Below are positions 1 to 6,234 of a stretch of 34,905 nt of DNA, in pieces. Positions within the stretch are counted from its first letter, which is position 1, and the number at the start of each line of letters is the position of its first letter. Made by a program: the position numbers and the translations under genes. Source of the DNA: an uncultured Eisenbergiella sp. (GTDB lineage Bacteria > Bacillota > Clostridia > Lachnospirales > Lachnospiraceae); assembly GCA_910585455.1 (NCBI GenBank), contig CAJUEL010000050.1, positions 1 through 34,905 on the forward strand, read 5' to 3'. The notes beneath the pieces were generated by a model, which was not told the DNA's origin, did not search any database, and worked only from the letters and a program-made list of their open reading frames with translations.

Positions 1-33
1 CCCTTTTCCAAGGAAATCTTTTTCATTTTCCTC

Positions 34-63
34 TTGACATATTACCAAATTGCTTTCTATAGT
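34..63 (+). promoter_or_regulatory. Sigma-A-like promoter pointing into the 3' end of the CAP lipoprotein gene
   Basis: TTGACA at 34-39, an 18-base spacer and TATAGT at 58-63 form a near-consensus promoter on the plus strand. No plus-strand gene follows before about 8868, so any transcript would be antisense to the CAP lipoprotein gene. It may also be a chance match in an AT-rich stretch. Confidence 0.4.
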
Positions 64-80
64 TTTGGCATGGTTTTTAG

Positions 81-1340
81 TTATCTGTGGTTCAGGGGCG
101 TATCAACGGTGTCCATGAAGACATCGAAATGGGCATAACGTGTGTCGGAGTTATAGCTCTGGTACTGTTCCAAGTCGTTATTGCCTGCGTATACATTGGA
201 ATTTCCGACAATACCAAATTTTGCATTGACCATGGCGTTGTAATGTGCCTCAGAACCTGCATAGCCGTAGTACCAACCAGTGAAATGTTTTTTGAAACGG
301 CTTGTTGTGTTTTCGCTGATTTTTTCACCACCAAGCGTTGCAGCGACGTCCCAGAGGACATCCACATTCTGCTTCGCCCAGTCATGTGCTGCATAACTCT
401 CAGCGACATTGATCCAGCAACGATAGTTTGCAAATGCAGCGAGCTCAGGATCGAATACCAACGGTTCAACACCAAGGCGCTCACGCTCAGCATTGATCTT
501 ATCGAGTTCTTCTGTTTGCACGGCTGTCATGATGGCAGTCATCTGCTTCGGATAATTATCGCCGGAATAATCAGCATTTCGATCAACTTCATTGCTGTTA
601 ACATAGTATAGGTAGTAGCACGCATAGTTGTCATTGAACTTCTCGCGGATCCAGTCTGGGCAGGATTCCATAAAGGCTTTTACATTGAAGTTCGCACTGC
701 CCTGCCTACCCTCATGGATGCCAACTGTTGCAAAATGAGTATACAAGAAAGATGTGTTTTCATGATACTGCATGGCCAGGATCGGGAACGTGGCTTTGTA
801 ATACTCGATATCAAAGATATCATCCCAATTCTCCAGGTTCATGCACGTCAGAATGGTATACTCATCGCCGTAATCCCATTCTACGTCATAGGGATTGACG
901 GCTGTCCTGACATCCACGACACATGCAGAAGCGTACGTCTCAACAGTCGCCTGGATAGAGCACAGCTCAAGGATCTGGTCAGCCAGTTTTTCATCCTCGG
1001 TTCGGTTGTCGATCTCGACTTCGGTCTCCAGCGCGTCCGCGTCATCTGGCTGCACAGGTGTTTCATCGGGTTGTGCAGGTGTTTCGGCGGGTTGCACAGG
1101 CGTCTCATCGGATTGTACAGGTGTTTCGACGGGTTGCACAGGCGTCTCATCGGGTTGTACAAATGTTTCGATGGGTTGTGCAGATGTTTCGACGGGCACA
1201 TCCGGAACGGAAGGTTCGGGAGCTGTTGTCTCGACAGGCGTGTAGACGCTGGGCGACATGGCCATATCGGTGGACCCGCAGCCAGCGAGCCCCAGGACCA
1301 TCGACAAAGCGATGGTGATTGCGATCAAATTCCTTTTCAT
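81..1340 (-). CDS. Secreted CAP/SCP-domain lipoprotein with Pro-Thr repeat linker
   Basis: A 419-residue predicted surface lipoprotein. The signal peptide ends in a lipobox (LGLAGC, lipidated Cys21). Residues 50-100 are a low-complexity linker of eight-residue units of the type QPxETPVQ, encoded by degenerate 24-base repeats. Residues 175-225 resemble a motif common in clostridial surface proteins (DIEYYKATFPIL ... HFATVGIHEGRQG). The C-terminal 130 residues look like a CAP (SCP/PR-1) domain, with NAERERLGVEPLVFDPEL, a SEN motif and a late SEAHYNAM segment. CAP domains are extracellular and their bacterial roles are mostly unknown. The ATG at 1340 follows a modest AAGGA site. Base composition looks less GC-rich than in the neighbours, and the gene is monocistronic. 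Fold assignment is good; function is unknown. Confidence 0.85.
   Translation of the reverse strand: MKRNLIAITIALSMVLGLAGCGSTDMAMSPSVYTPVETTAPEPSVPDVPVETSAQPIETFVQPDETPVQPVETPVQSDETPVQPAETPAQPDETPVQPDDADALETEVEIDNRTEDEKLADQILELCSIQATVETYASACVVDVRTAVNPYDVEWDYGDEYTILTCMNLENWDDIFDIEYYKATFPILAMQYHENTSFLYTHFATVGIHEGRQGSANFNVKAFMESCPDWIREKFNDNYACYYLYYVNSNEVDRNADYSGDNYPKQMTAIMTAVQTEELDKINAERERLGVEPLVFDPELAAFANYRCWINVAESYAAHDWAKQNVDVLWDVAATLGGEKISENTTSRFKKHFTGWYYGYAGSEAHYNAMVNAKFGIVGNSNVYAGNNDLEQYQSYNSDTRYAHFDVFMDTVDTPLNHR
1050..1197 (-). repeat. 24-base tandem repeats encoding the Pro/Thr linker
   Basis: About six imperfect 24-base units lie inside the CAP lipoprotein gene and keep the reading frame. 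Each encodes an eight-residue QPxET-V-type unit. Differences are mainly third-position changes and Asp/Val/Ala swaps. The repeat probably sets how far the CAP domain extends from the membrane, and the copy number may vary between strains. Confidence 0.8.
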
Positions 1341-1427
1341 GGTGATTCCTTCTTCTATTCACTGTTCTGATATTGTACCATGTTGTTTGCCCGCAGGCAA
1401 GAGACAGGCGCCTTGCATATCGTCATA

Positions 1428-1457
1428 ATTATAATGCACTTGTTCACACAGTGTCAA
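1428..1457 (-). promoter_or_regulatory. Promoter of the CAP lipoprotein gene
   Basis: On the minus strand TTGACA (1452-1457), an 18-base spacer and TATAAT (1428-1433) match sigma-A consensus at every position. Transcription would start near 1421, leaving a leader of about 80 bases. The leader can fold a small TTGCC/GGCAA hairpin around 1386-1399. Confidence 0.8.
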
Positions 1458-1573
1458 GAAAATCAACCGGAAAGGCAGAGCTGTTGGTAACAGTTCGTTA
1501 CGGTTCATGGCGCCGCCGCTTCGCCCGTTTTCGTAAAAATGACCTTCGGCAAACATTTCCGGTTCTATTACCT

Positions 1574-1861
1574 CCCTGCGCCCGTTCCTGCCGGATTTTT
1601 GACCTGCTGACGGGTGCGGGGATTCCCATGCTTTTTCTCATGCATGATATCCGGAACGGAAATCCCCCTGAAAGCCTGCTCTGTTCCTGTGCACAAAGGC
1701 AAACGCCATGAGCAACGCGAATGGGTTTGCCTTTAGCGCACAGTCTGGAACAGAACAGGCTTTCGAGGGGATTTTCAGTTCCGGATATACGCATGAGAAA
1801 AAGCATGGGAATCCCCGCACCCGTCAGCAGGTCAAAAATCCGCCAGGAACGAGCCGCAGGG
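1574..1861. repeat. Long imperfect palindrome (~135-base arms)
   Basis: The left arm (1574-1707) is nearly the exact reverse complement of the right arm (1723-1861), with about 15 unpaired bases at the tip. Long stretches pair without interruption, for example the block containing GACCTGCTGACGGGTGCGG. The inverted repeat starts about ten bases after the stop codon of the ABC permease. A transcript from either strand would fold into one long hairpin. No T-tract follows, so it is not a simple intrinsic terminator. There is no reverse transcriptase or transposase nearby and no clear target-site duplication. It may be a non-autonomous palindromic element or an RNase III-processed 3' end. Confidence 0.9.
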
Positions 1862-1870
1862 GGCTGCCAC

Positions 1871-3889
1871 TCAGGCCCGGACGATGCGGTAGTAAATGCG
1901 GGAGGTCATGCGGTAAATCGTGAAATAGACCACCCCGAAGAGCAGGCAGCAGACCAGGATACACTGCCAGAACAGCTCCGAATTGCCAAGCCCCAGCATG
2001 GTCAGAAACATCTTCAAAACCCGCGCCGCCACACAGATATGAATGACTGCCGTCACAAGGGGCAGGAAAAACACGATCAACACCTGTTTACCGATCGCCT
2101 TGCGGATCTCCGTATCCCGCATACCGACCTTCTCCATAATCACAAACCGTTCCCGGTCATCATAGCCTTCCGTCACCTGCTTGTAATAAATGATGATCGC
2201 CGTCGCCAGAAGAAACAGGCACACGAACAAAAGTCCGATGAAAAGAATGCTGCCATAGAGCAGATAAAAGCCTTCCCGCTGCGCGCTCTTTTCCTCCACC
2301 CTGCATCCAAAGCTGTCGGAAACCCGTGCAAGAAAGGCTTCCTTAGTCCTGCCATCCCCTTCCAGCTCGAACAAAACCTGACAGGAAAGCCGTTCGGTGG
2401 TATGATCCCCGCTTTGCAGCTGCATCATGGTCACCCGGTCAGGCGCCACCACGATATAGCTGCCGAACATATCCTCGCTCATCACAGAGTCCTTCGGAAG
2501 CTGTGGCAGCTTTGCGAGATGCTTTTTTACATGAAACGGAGTTCCCAGAAGAGAAATTTCCTCCGGCTCCTCTCCCTTCGGCGCGACAAAAATCACCTCT
2601 CCGGATGAAAGGCTCTCCCCCTCTCCCGTCATCATGTTATAATCCTCCAGGGAAAGCATGGTGATGGATGACATTTCTTCCAGCACGATTTTTCTGTCAG
2701 GATCCGCCAGCACATTCCGGTCAAAATGCGTTCCGCTCTTTTCCGATATCCACCAGACGCTGACCACGCTGTAGGCATCCGAAAGGGCAGCTCCCGTTTC
2801 CTGCGCCAGCGTCTGCAGAGTTTCCATGACGCCGTTTTGCCAGGCAAAGCTGTCCGCCGCCCTCTTTTGGGCGTCAGTCTGCACCGTTTCCTCTTCCTGC
2901 CTGACCTCCAGCTTATATTCCCTTGGAAACATGCCGTTTAAGATTCCCTCCTCTCCCGCGTACAATGCCACCGAGGAGGAGAGCACCACCAAAAGCGCCG
3001 TAGACAAAATGGCGATGGTGGAAAGCCCCGCCGCGTTCTGCTTCATCCGATAGAGCATGCCGGAAACGGAAATGAAATTTTCCGGACGGTAATAAAAGCT
3101 TTTACGTCTTTTTAAAAATTTTAAAAATACGATGCTGCCCGCCAGAAACAGGCAGTAAGTGCCGATTATGACCAAAAACGCGGCAGGGAAAAAGGCAAAA
3201 ATCCCCTCCGAAGGCGTTTCCACGCCCAATGCCAGCCCGTATCCGGCAGCCATCGCCGCCACGCCGACCAGCGTCATCAGCCATTTGGATTTCGGCTCCC
3301 GCTCTCCCTCCGCCCGGCTCTTTAAAAGATCGATGGGCTTTGTTTTCGCGATCACCCACCAGTCGTAGAGCACAGTCACAAGATAACCGGCGCAAAAGAC
3401 CGCTCCCGTTTTGGCAACCGCCCGAAAGGGAGTCGCGAACACGAGCATGGCGGGAATTTTCAGCATCTTTAAGAGCACCAGGAACATGAGCTGGGAAAAC
3501 AGCACGCCAAAGAGAATGCCACAAAGGATGCCAAAGAACGCCGCAAAAAACACCTCCCAGAACAAAACCAGACACAGATGCCTTTTTTCCATTCCAAGGA
3601 TGCAGTATAGCCCCAGCTCCCGCTTCCTGCGCTTCATCACGAAGCTGTTGATATAAAACAGGATGAGCAGCATGAAAACGATGCACAGCGCCGCGCACAT
3701 TTCCAGCAAAATGGTTATCTCTGCGGCTCCCTTCATGCCGCTTTCCATCGCCATCTGCCCCACCGCCAGCACCGTATAATACAGCCCGGATAACAGCACG
3801 CCGGCAAGCAGATAAGGAAAATAAATGCCCGCATTCTTTTTCATATTGGACAAGGCGAGTCTGGGATAAAACATGATTTCATTTTTCAT
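1871..3889 (-). CDS. BceB-type ABC transporter permease (FtsX-like)
   Basis: A 672-residue membrane subunit of a peptide-sensing or detoxifying ABC transporter. The plan is BceB-like: a first membrane segment at about 22-45, an FtsX-type domain with three segments (60-180), further segments to about 310, a large extracytoplasmic domain (about 312-530), then three closing segments. In this family the large external domain recognises antimicrobial peptides or their lipid II-type targets. The ATG at 3889 overlaps the end of the ATPase gene by 11 bases, so the two are translationally coupled. BceAB pairs usually sit beside an OmpR-type regulator and small kinase, but none is present here. The substrate cannot be read from sequence. 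Confidence 0.88.
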   Translation of the reverse strand: MKNEIMFYPRLALSNMKKNAGIYFPYLLAGVLLSGLYYTVLAVGQMAMESGMKGAAEITILLEMCAALCIVFMLLILFYINSFVMKRRKRELGLYCILGMEKRHLCLVLFWEVFFAAFFGILCGILFGVLFSQLMFLVLLKMLKIPAMLVFATPFRAVAKTGAVFCAGYLVTVLYDWWVIAKTKPIDLLKSRAEGEREPKSKWLMTLVGVAAMAAGYGLALGVETPSEGIFAFFPAAFLVIIGTYCLFLAGSIVFLKFLKRRKSFYYRPENFISVSGMLYRMKQNAAGLSTIAILSTALLVVLSSSVALYAGEEGILNGMFPREYKLEVRQEEETVQTDAQKRAADSFAWQNGVMETLQTLAQETGAALSDAYSVVSVWWISEKSGTHFDRNVLADPDRKIVLEEMSSITMLSLEDYNMMTGEGESLSSGEVIFVAPKGEEPEEISLLGTPFHVKKHLAKLPQLPKDSVMSEDMFGSYIVVAPDRVTMMQLQSGDHTTERLSCQVLFELEGDGRTKEAFLARVSDSFGCRVEEKSAQREGFYLLYGSILFIGLLFVCLFLLATAIIIYYKQVTEGYDDRERFVIMEKVGMRDTEIRKAIGKQVLIVFFLPLVTAVIHICVAARVLKMFLTMLGLGNSELFWQCILVCCLLFGVVYFTIYRMTSRIYYRIVRA

Positions 3890-4646
3890 GGCGTTTTCCC
3901 CCTTCCAGCACCCGAAGCGTATCCGATATTTTCAAAAACATCTCGTCCCTGCTGCAGGCGCCCCGGTAAATCTGGTGATACGCCAGGCCGTCCTTGATGA
4001 AAATGACCCGGCCCGCATGGCTCGCCGCCCGGGTGGAGTGGGTTACCATCAGGATGGTCTGTCCGCTTTTGTTGATATCGCTAAACAGCTGCATCAAAGA
4101 ATCCGCAGCGCGGGAGTCCAGCGCGCCCGTAGGTTCGTCCGCCAGAAGAAGCTTCGGTCCCGTAATCAGCGCCCGCGCCACCGCCGTGCGCTGCTTCTGT
4201 CCGCCGGAAACCTCATAAGGGTACTTGCCAAGCAGCTCTGTAAGTCCCAGCGTTTTTGCAAGCGGCATAAGCCTGGTTTCCATTTCCTGCACGCTTTTTT
4301 TGGACAACACCAGCGGCAGGAAAATATTATCCTTCAATGTGAAGGTATCCAGCAGATTGAAATCCTGGAACACGAATCCCAGATTGTCCCGGCGGTATGC
4401 CGCCATCTGATTATCCGGAATGGTGGTCATGTCATGCTCCTGCAAGCGCACCACTCCCGCGGTCGGTTTATCCAGCCCGGCCAGAATATTTAACAGCGTC
4501 GTTTTGCCTGAACCGGATTCTCCCATGATGGCTACAAATTCCCCCTGCTCCACAGAAAAATTCACATCCGCAAGCGCCTGCACCCGCGCGCCGCCAAGCC
4601 TGGTCGTATAAATCTTTTTTAAATGCTCCACTTCCAAAACAGTCAT
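3879..4646 (-). CDS. ABC transporter ATP-binding protein (BceA-type)
   Basis: A 255-residue ATPase that partners the downstream FtsX-like permease. It has Walker A GESGSGKT (42-49), a Q-loop at FVFQDFNLLD (91-100), signature VSGGQKQR (146-153), and Walker B LLLADE (166-171) followed by PTGALD. This spacing is typical of the LolD/MacB/BceA branch. I chose the ATG at 4646 rather than the upstream in-frame ATG because AAGGAGGAAT lies just ahead (4651-4661). The order ATPase then permease fits bacitracin-type detoxification modules. A direct-repeat regulator site lies upstream. Confidence 0.92.
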   Translation of the reverse strand: MTVLEVEHLKKIYTTRLGGARVQALADVNFSVEQGEFVAIMGESGSGKTTLLNILAGLDKPTAGVVRLQEHDMTTIPDNQMAAYRRDNLGFVFQDFNLLDTFTLKDNIFLPLVLSKKSVQEMETRLMPLAKTLGLTELLGKYPYEVSGGQKQRTAVARALITGPKLLLADEPTGALDSRAADSLMQLFSDINKSGQTILMVTHSTRAASHAGRVIFIKDGLAYHQIYRGACSRDEMFLKISDTLRVLEGGKRHEK

Positions 4647-4681
4647 GATCAATTCCTCCTTATGTCCTTTTGATAAACATA

Positions 4682-4746
4682 AGTATAGCGAAACCAAAAC
4701 CGTCCAGCCATAGACTGTGCTTACGATATCCTTACATTTCTGTAAG
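4682..4746 (-). promoter_or_regulatory. Promoter and OmpR-type direct-repeat operator of the ABC pair
   Basis: The minus strand has a good -10 (TATACT, 4682-4687) but no clear -35, as expected of an activated promoter. Just upstream, on the plus strand, CTTACGATATC is followed directly by CTTACATTTCT and then GTAAGG, an 11-base direct-repeat pattern near 4720-4746. OmpR/VanR-family regulators bind such repeats about one helical turn apart. The second repeat also forms an inverted CTTACA/TGTAAG pair. Regulator identity is unknown. Confidence 0.55.
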
Positions 4747-4760
4747 GTTTATATAAAATA

Positions 4761-4803
4761 TAAAAATGACAGAGGGCATCGCCGCATTTGCCGAAGCCCT
4801 CTG
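4761..4803 (-). terminator. Intrinsic terminator of the ECF/DUF4430 operon
   Basis: On the minus strand CAGAGGGC (4796-4803) pairs with GCCCTCTG (4770-4777) across an 18-base loop, and the RNA continues with a U-rich TCATTTTTAT run. It lies 12 bases past the S-component stop codon, so it ends the riboswitch-controlled operon. Confidence 0.8.
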
Positions 4804-4814
4804 CCCCTCGCTAT

Positions 4815-5336
4815 TTACTGGTTTTTTCCCATATTCCGCTCCGCAATGCCCAACGCCGTAATGATCGGTACGATTAATATTCCGCAAAAGAAATTACTTA
4901 CGCCGTGTAAGAAATCCCATGGCAGTCCCGCGATGATCCAGGAAACCATTCCTTTAAAATCAAGCCCGTATAAAATCGCCTGCGCCGGCGCATACAATGT
5001 GCCGAACAGAAATCCGTGCAGCGCACATACCGCCATATAGACAAACGGTCTGACAAATCCCGGCATCCGGACGGGAAGCAGCATGACTGCGCCCCATAGA
5101 ACTGTCCATACATAGAGATAAGGGATCCACCAGGTTGCAAAGCCGCAAAGGATGCCGTTTAACAACACATAAATGTAGATGGGATACAACGCCTTTTTCC
5201 GGTACACTACCGTAAACGCAATTGTAAACACACCCAGCAGGTGGATATTGGGGGCAAGCTCCATTAACAGCTTGGATGCGTACATCAAAGCCCCCAGCAT
5301 GGAAAATACGGTCAGCTCCCTCGTCGTGAGTTTCAC
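4815..5336 (-). CDS. ECF transporter S-component, predicted corrinoid uptake
   Basis: A 173-residue integral membrane protein with five or six hydrophobic segments, short loops and a length typical of substrate-binding S-components of energy-coupling-factor transporters. Such proteins use a shared ATPase/EcfT module encoded elsewhere; none is seen here. The start is GTG (5334-5336), overlapping the lipoprotein stop codon (GTGA), so the two are coupled. Both genes lie under a cobalamin riboswitch, which points to cobalamin, cobinamide or a related corrinoid as substrate. Comparative genomics has already proposed riboswitch-linked S-components (CblT, CblS), and this could belong to that group. 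Family assignment is good; substrate is inferred from regulation and neighbour. Confidence 0.82.
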   Translation of the reverse strand: MKLTTRELTVFSMLGALMYASKLLMELAPNIHLLGVFTIAFTVVYRKKALYPIYIYVLLNGILCGFATWWIPYLYVWTVLWGAVMLLPVRMPGFVRPFVYMAVCALHGFLFGTLYAPAQAILYGLDFKGMVSWIIAGLPWDFLHGVSNFFCGILIVPIITALGIAERNMGKNQ

Positions 5337-5788
5337 CCTTTTTCCACCTTGAAGGAATAGCTTTCCCCTTCTGCAATCGGCGTGGAATCCACACCGCTTG
5401 TGGCATATTCTCCGTTGACATAGAATGCCCAGTACACGCCGTCCGCGTCATAGTCGGCGCTGATGCCGTTGACCGTTTTCACATAGAGCCCATACTCGCT
5501 CTCATCGCCGTCGATCAGACCAAGCTCCTTAAGCGCCTCACCCACAATCTCCTTGTCCGTGTGGATCTCCAGCTTCGTCTCGCTGCCGTCTGCGTCCACC
5601 ACAGAAAAGTCAAATGATTTTGCGCCTTCCCCCAGCACGCTGCCATCTGTGGCGACGTTCTGTTGGGTTACGGTCTCCTGGGAATCCTTCTTACTGTCAC
5701 CGCATCCGACTGCTGACAGTGCCATAGCCACAATAAGCACCATGCATAGGAAGAGTGACGATACCCGCTTTTTCCAGTTCGTTTTCAT
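5333..5788 (-). CDS. DUF4430 (transcobalamin-like C-terminal) lipoprotein
   Basis: A 151-residue lipoprotein: basic N-terminus, hydrophobic core (10-25), lipobox SAVGC with Cys29, a short polar linker, then one domain from about 57 to 150. The domain carries the DUF4430 hallmark YWAFYVNGEYATSGVDSTPI, in the family related to the C-terminal cobalamin-facing domain of transcobalamin and intrinsic factor. The frame is open far upstream, but the ATG at 5788 has AAGGAG nine bases ahead (5798-5803) and gives a proper signal peptide. The riboswitch lies in the leader and the ECF S-component follows with a GTGA overlap. I infer that it captures corrinoid outside the membrane and passes it to the S-component. 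Confidence 0.82.
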   Translation of the reverse strand: MKTNWKKRVSSLFLCMVLIVAMALSAVGCGDSKKDSQETVTQQNVATDGSVLGEGAKSFDFSVVDADGSETKLEIHTDKEIVGEALKELGLIDGDESEYGLYVKTVNGISADYDADGVYWAFYVNGEYATSGVDSTPIAEGESYSFKVEKG

Positions 5789-5818
5789 GCTATCGTTCTC
5801 CTTATGATGTATGATATT

Positions 5819-5855
5819 CCTCCTTTGGCCGGCGCTCGCGGCTCTGACAAAGAGG
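5819..5855 (-). promoter_or_regulatory. Candidate expression platform of the riboswitch
   Basis: In the RNA, CCTCTTTG (5848-5855) can pair with CAAAGGAGG (5819-5827) with one bulged G, closing a GC-rich loop just after the aptamer. This would hide a purine-rich ribosome-site-like sequence. However, the best-placed ribosome site of the lipoprotein is the later AAGGAG at 5798-5803, and no U-tract follows, so the switching mechanism is unclear. Confidence 0.35.
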
Positions 5856-5864
5856 TTTTGTCCT

Positions 5865-6016
5865 GTCCGGATATTTCGACTTGGCATTCTGCAGACCGCC
5901 TTCTCGGATAACTTCCAATGACATTTCCCCGAATGTGGCTTCGGGTCAGATCTGCAGGATAGGATCATGCCTCACGGCGACGGGCTCGTACAGGATTTGC
6001 ACCTGTTTCCCCGGAC
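5865..6016 (-). ncRNA. Cobalamin riboswitch aptamer
   Basis: The minus strand carries the cobalamin riboswitch core: GGGGAA, then AGGTGCAAATCC, then a GAGCCCGTCGCCGTGA segment matching the conserved GCCCGCCACTGTGA-like block. Further on come GAAGCCACA and a closing AAGTCGAAATATCC resembling the AGTCGGAATACC end of the aptamer. GTCCGG (6011-6016) pairs with CCGGAC (5865-5870) to form the P1 stem. The aptamer begins a few bases after the predicted transcription start and precedes the DUF4430/ECF operon. In this class, ligand binding usually lowers expression of corrinoid uptake or synthesis genes. The variant conserved positions leave the subclass (adenosyl- or methyl/aqua-cobalamin) open. Confidence 0.85.
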
Positions 6017-6028
6017 AATCCGTTTCCT

Positions 6029-6057
6029 ATCATAATACGCGGCGGGCATTTCGTCAA
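6029..6057 (-). promoter_or_regulatory. Promoter of the riboswitch operon
   Basis: TTGACG (6052-6057), a 17-base spacer and TATGAT (6029-6034) on the minus strand form a strong sigma-A promoter. Transcription would start near 6022, almost exactly at the P1 stem of the cobalamin riboswitch. Confidence 0.8.
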
Positions 6058-6103
6058 CCGCATTTTTTGTTGCCTGCAAGGAGAGGTTTTGGAGAGCGGG
6101 GGA

Positions 6104-6205
6104 CGCACCGGAGTGTCGAAAGAGGGGGCGGTGGCAAAACAGACACAGGCGGGGCACGCGGGCCGGGTCTGTTTTGCCACCGCCCCCTCTTCCGGCACCC
6201 CGGCG
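6104..6205. repeat. Second long palindrome (40-base arms)
   Basis: Arm 6104-6143 is the reverse complement of arm 6166-6205 at 36 of 40 positions, with a 22-base GC-rich loop. The inner 24 pairs are perfect (AGAGGGGGCGGTGGCAAAAC and beyond). Three of the four mismatches become G-U pairs in a minus-strand transcript, which suggests pairing is kept in RNA read out of the upstream M56 gene (stop at 6235). There is no U-tract. It could be a 3'-end stabiliser, a weak terminator or a dispersed palindromic element. Confidence 0.85.
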
Positions 6206-6234
6206 CTTTTGGCTATCCGAAACGGTTCGCGACA

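Larger units (their letters stand above)
1341..1870. other. Intergenic gap of 530 bases
   Basis: This gap holds the CAP gene leader and promoter (1341-1457) and a long palindrome (1574-1861). I see nothing convincing between 1458 and 1573. The open frames found here are short and come mostly from the palindrome arms, so I do not call them genes. Confidence 0.7.

Noticed and set aside
1574..1861. Palindrome as a retron ncRNA or insertion sequence end pair
   Set aside because: No reverse transcriptase, transposase or target duplication is visible, and the arms meet at a short tip without a retron-like layout.
1721..2608. Long plus-strand open frame (295 codons)
   Set aside because: It runs antisense to the ABC permease and out of the palindrome, has a low-complexity His/Gln/Lys-rich translation and no family resemblance. 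It is a shadow of GC-rich coding.
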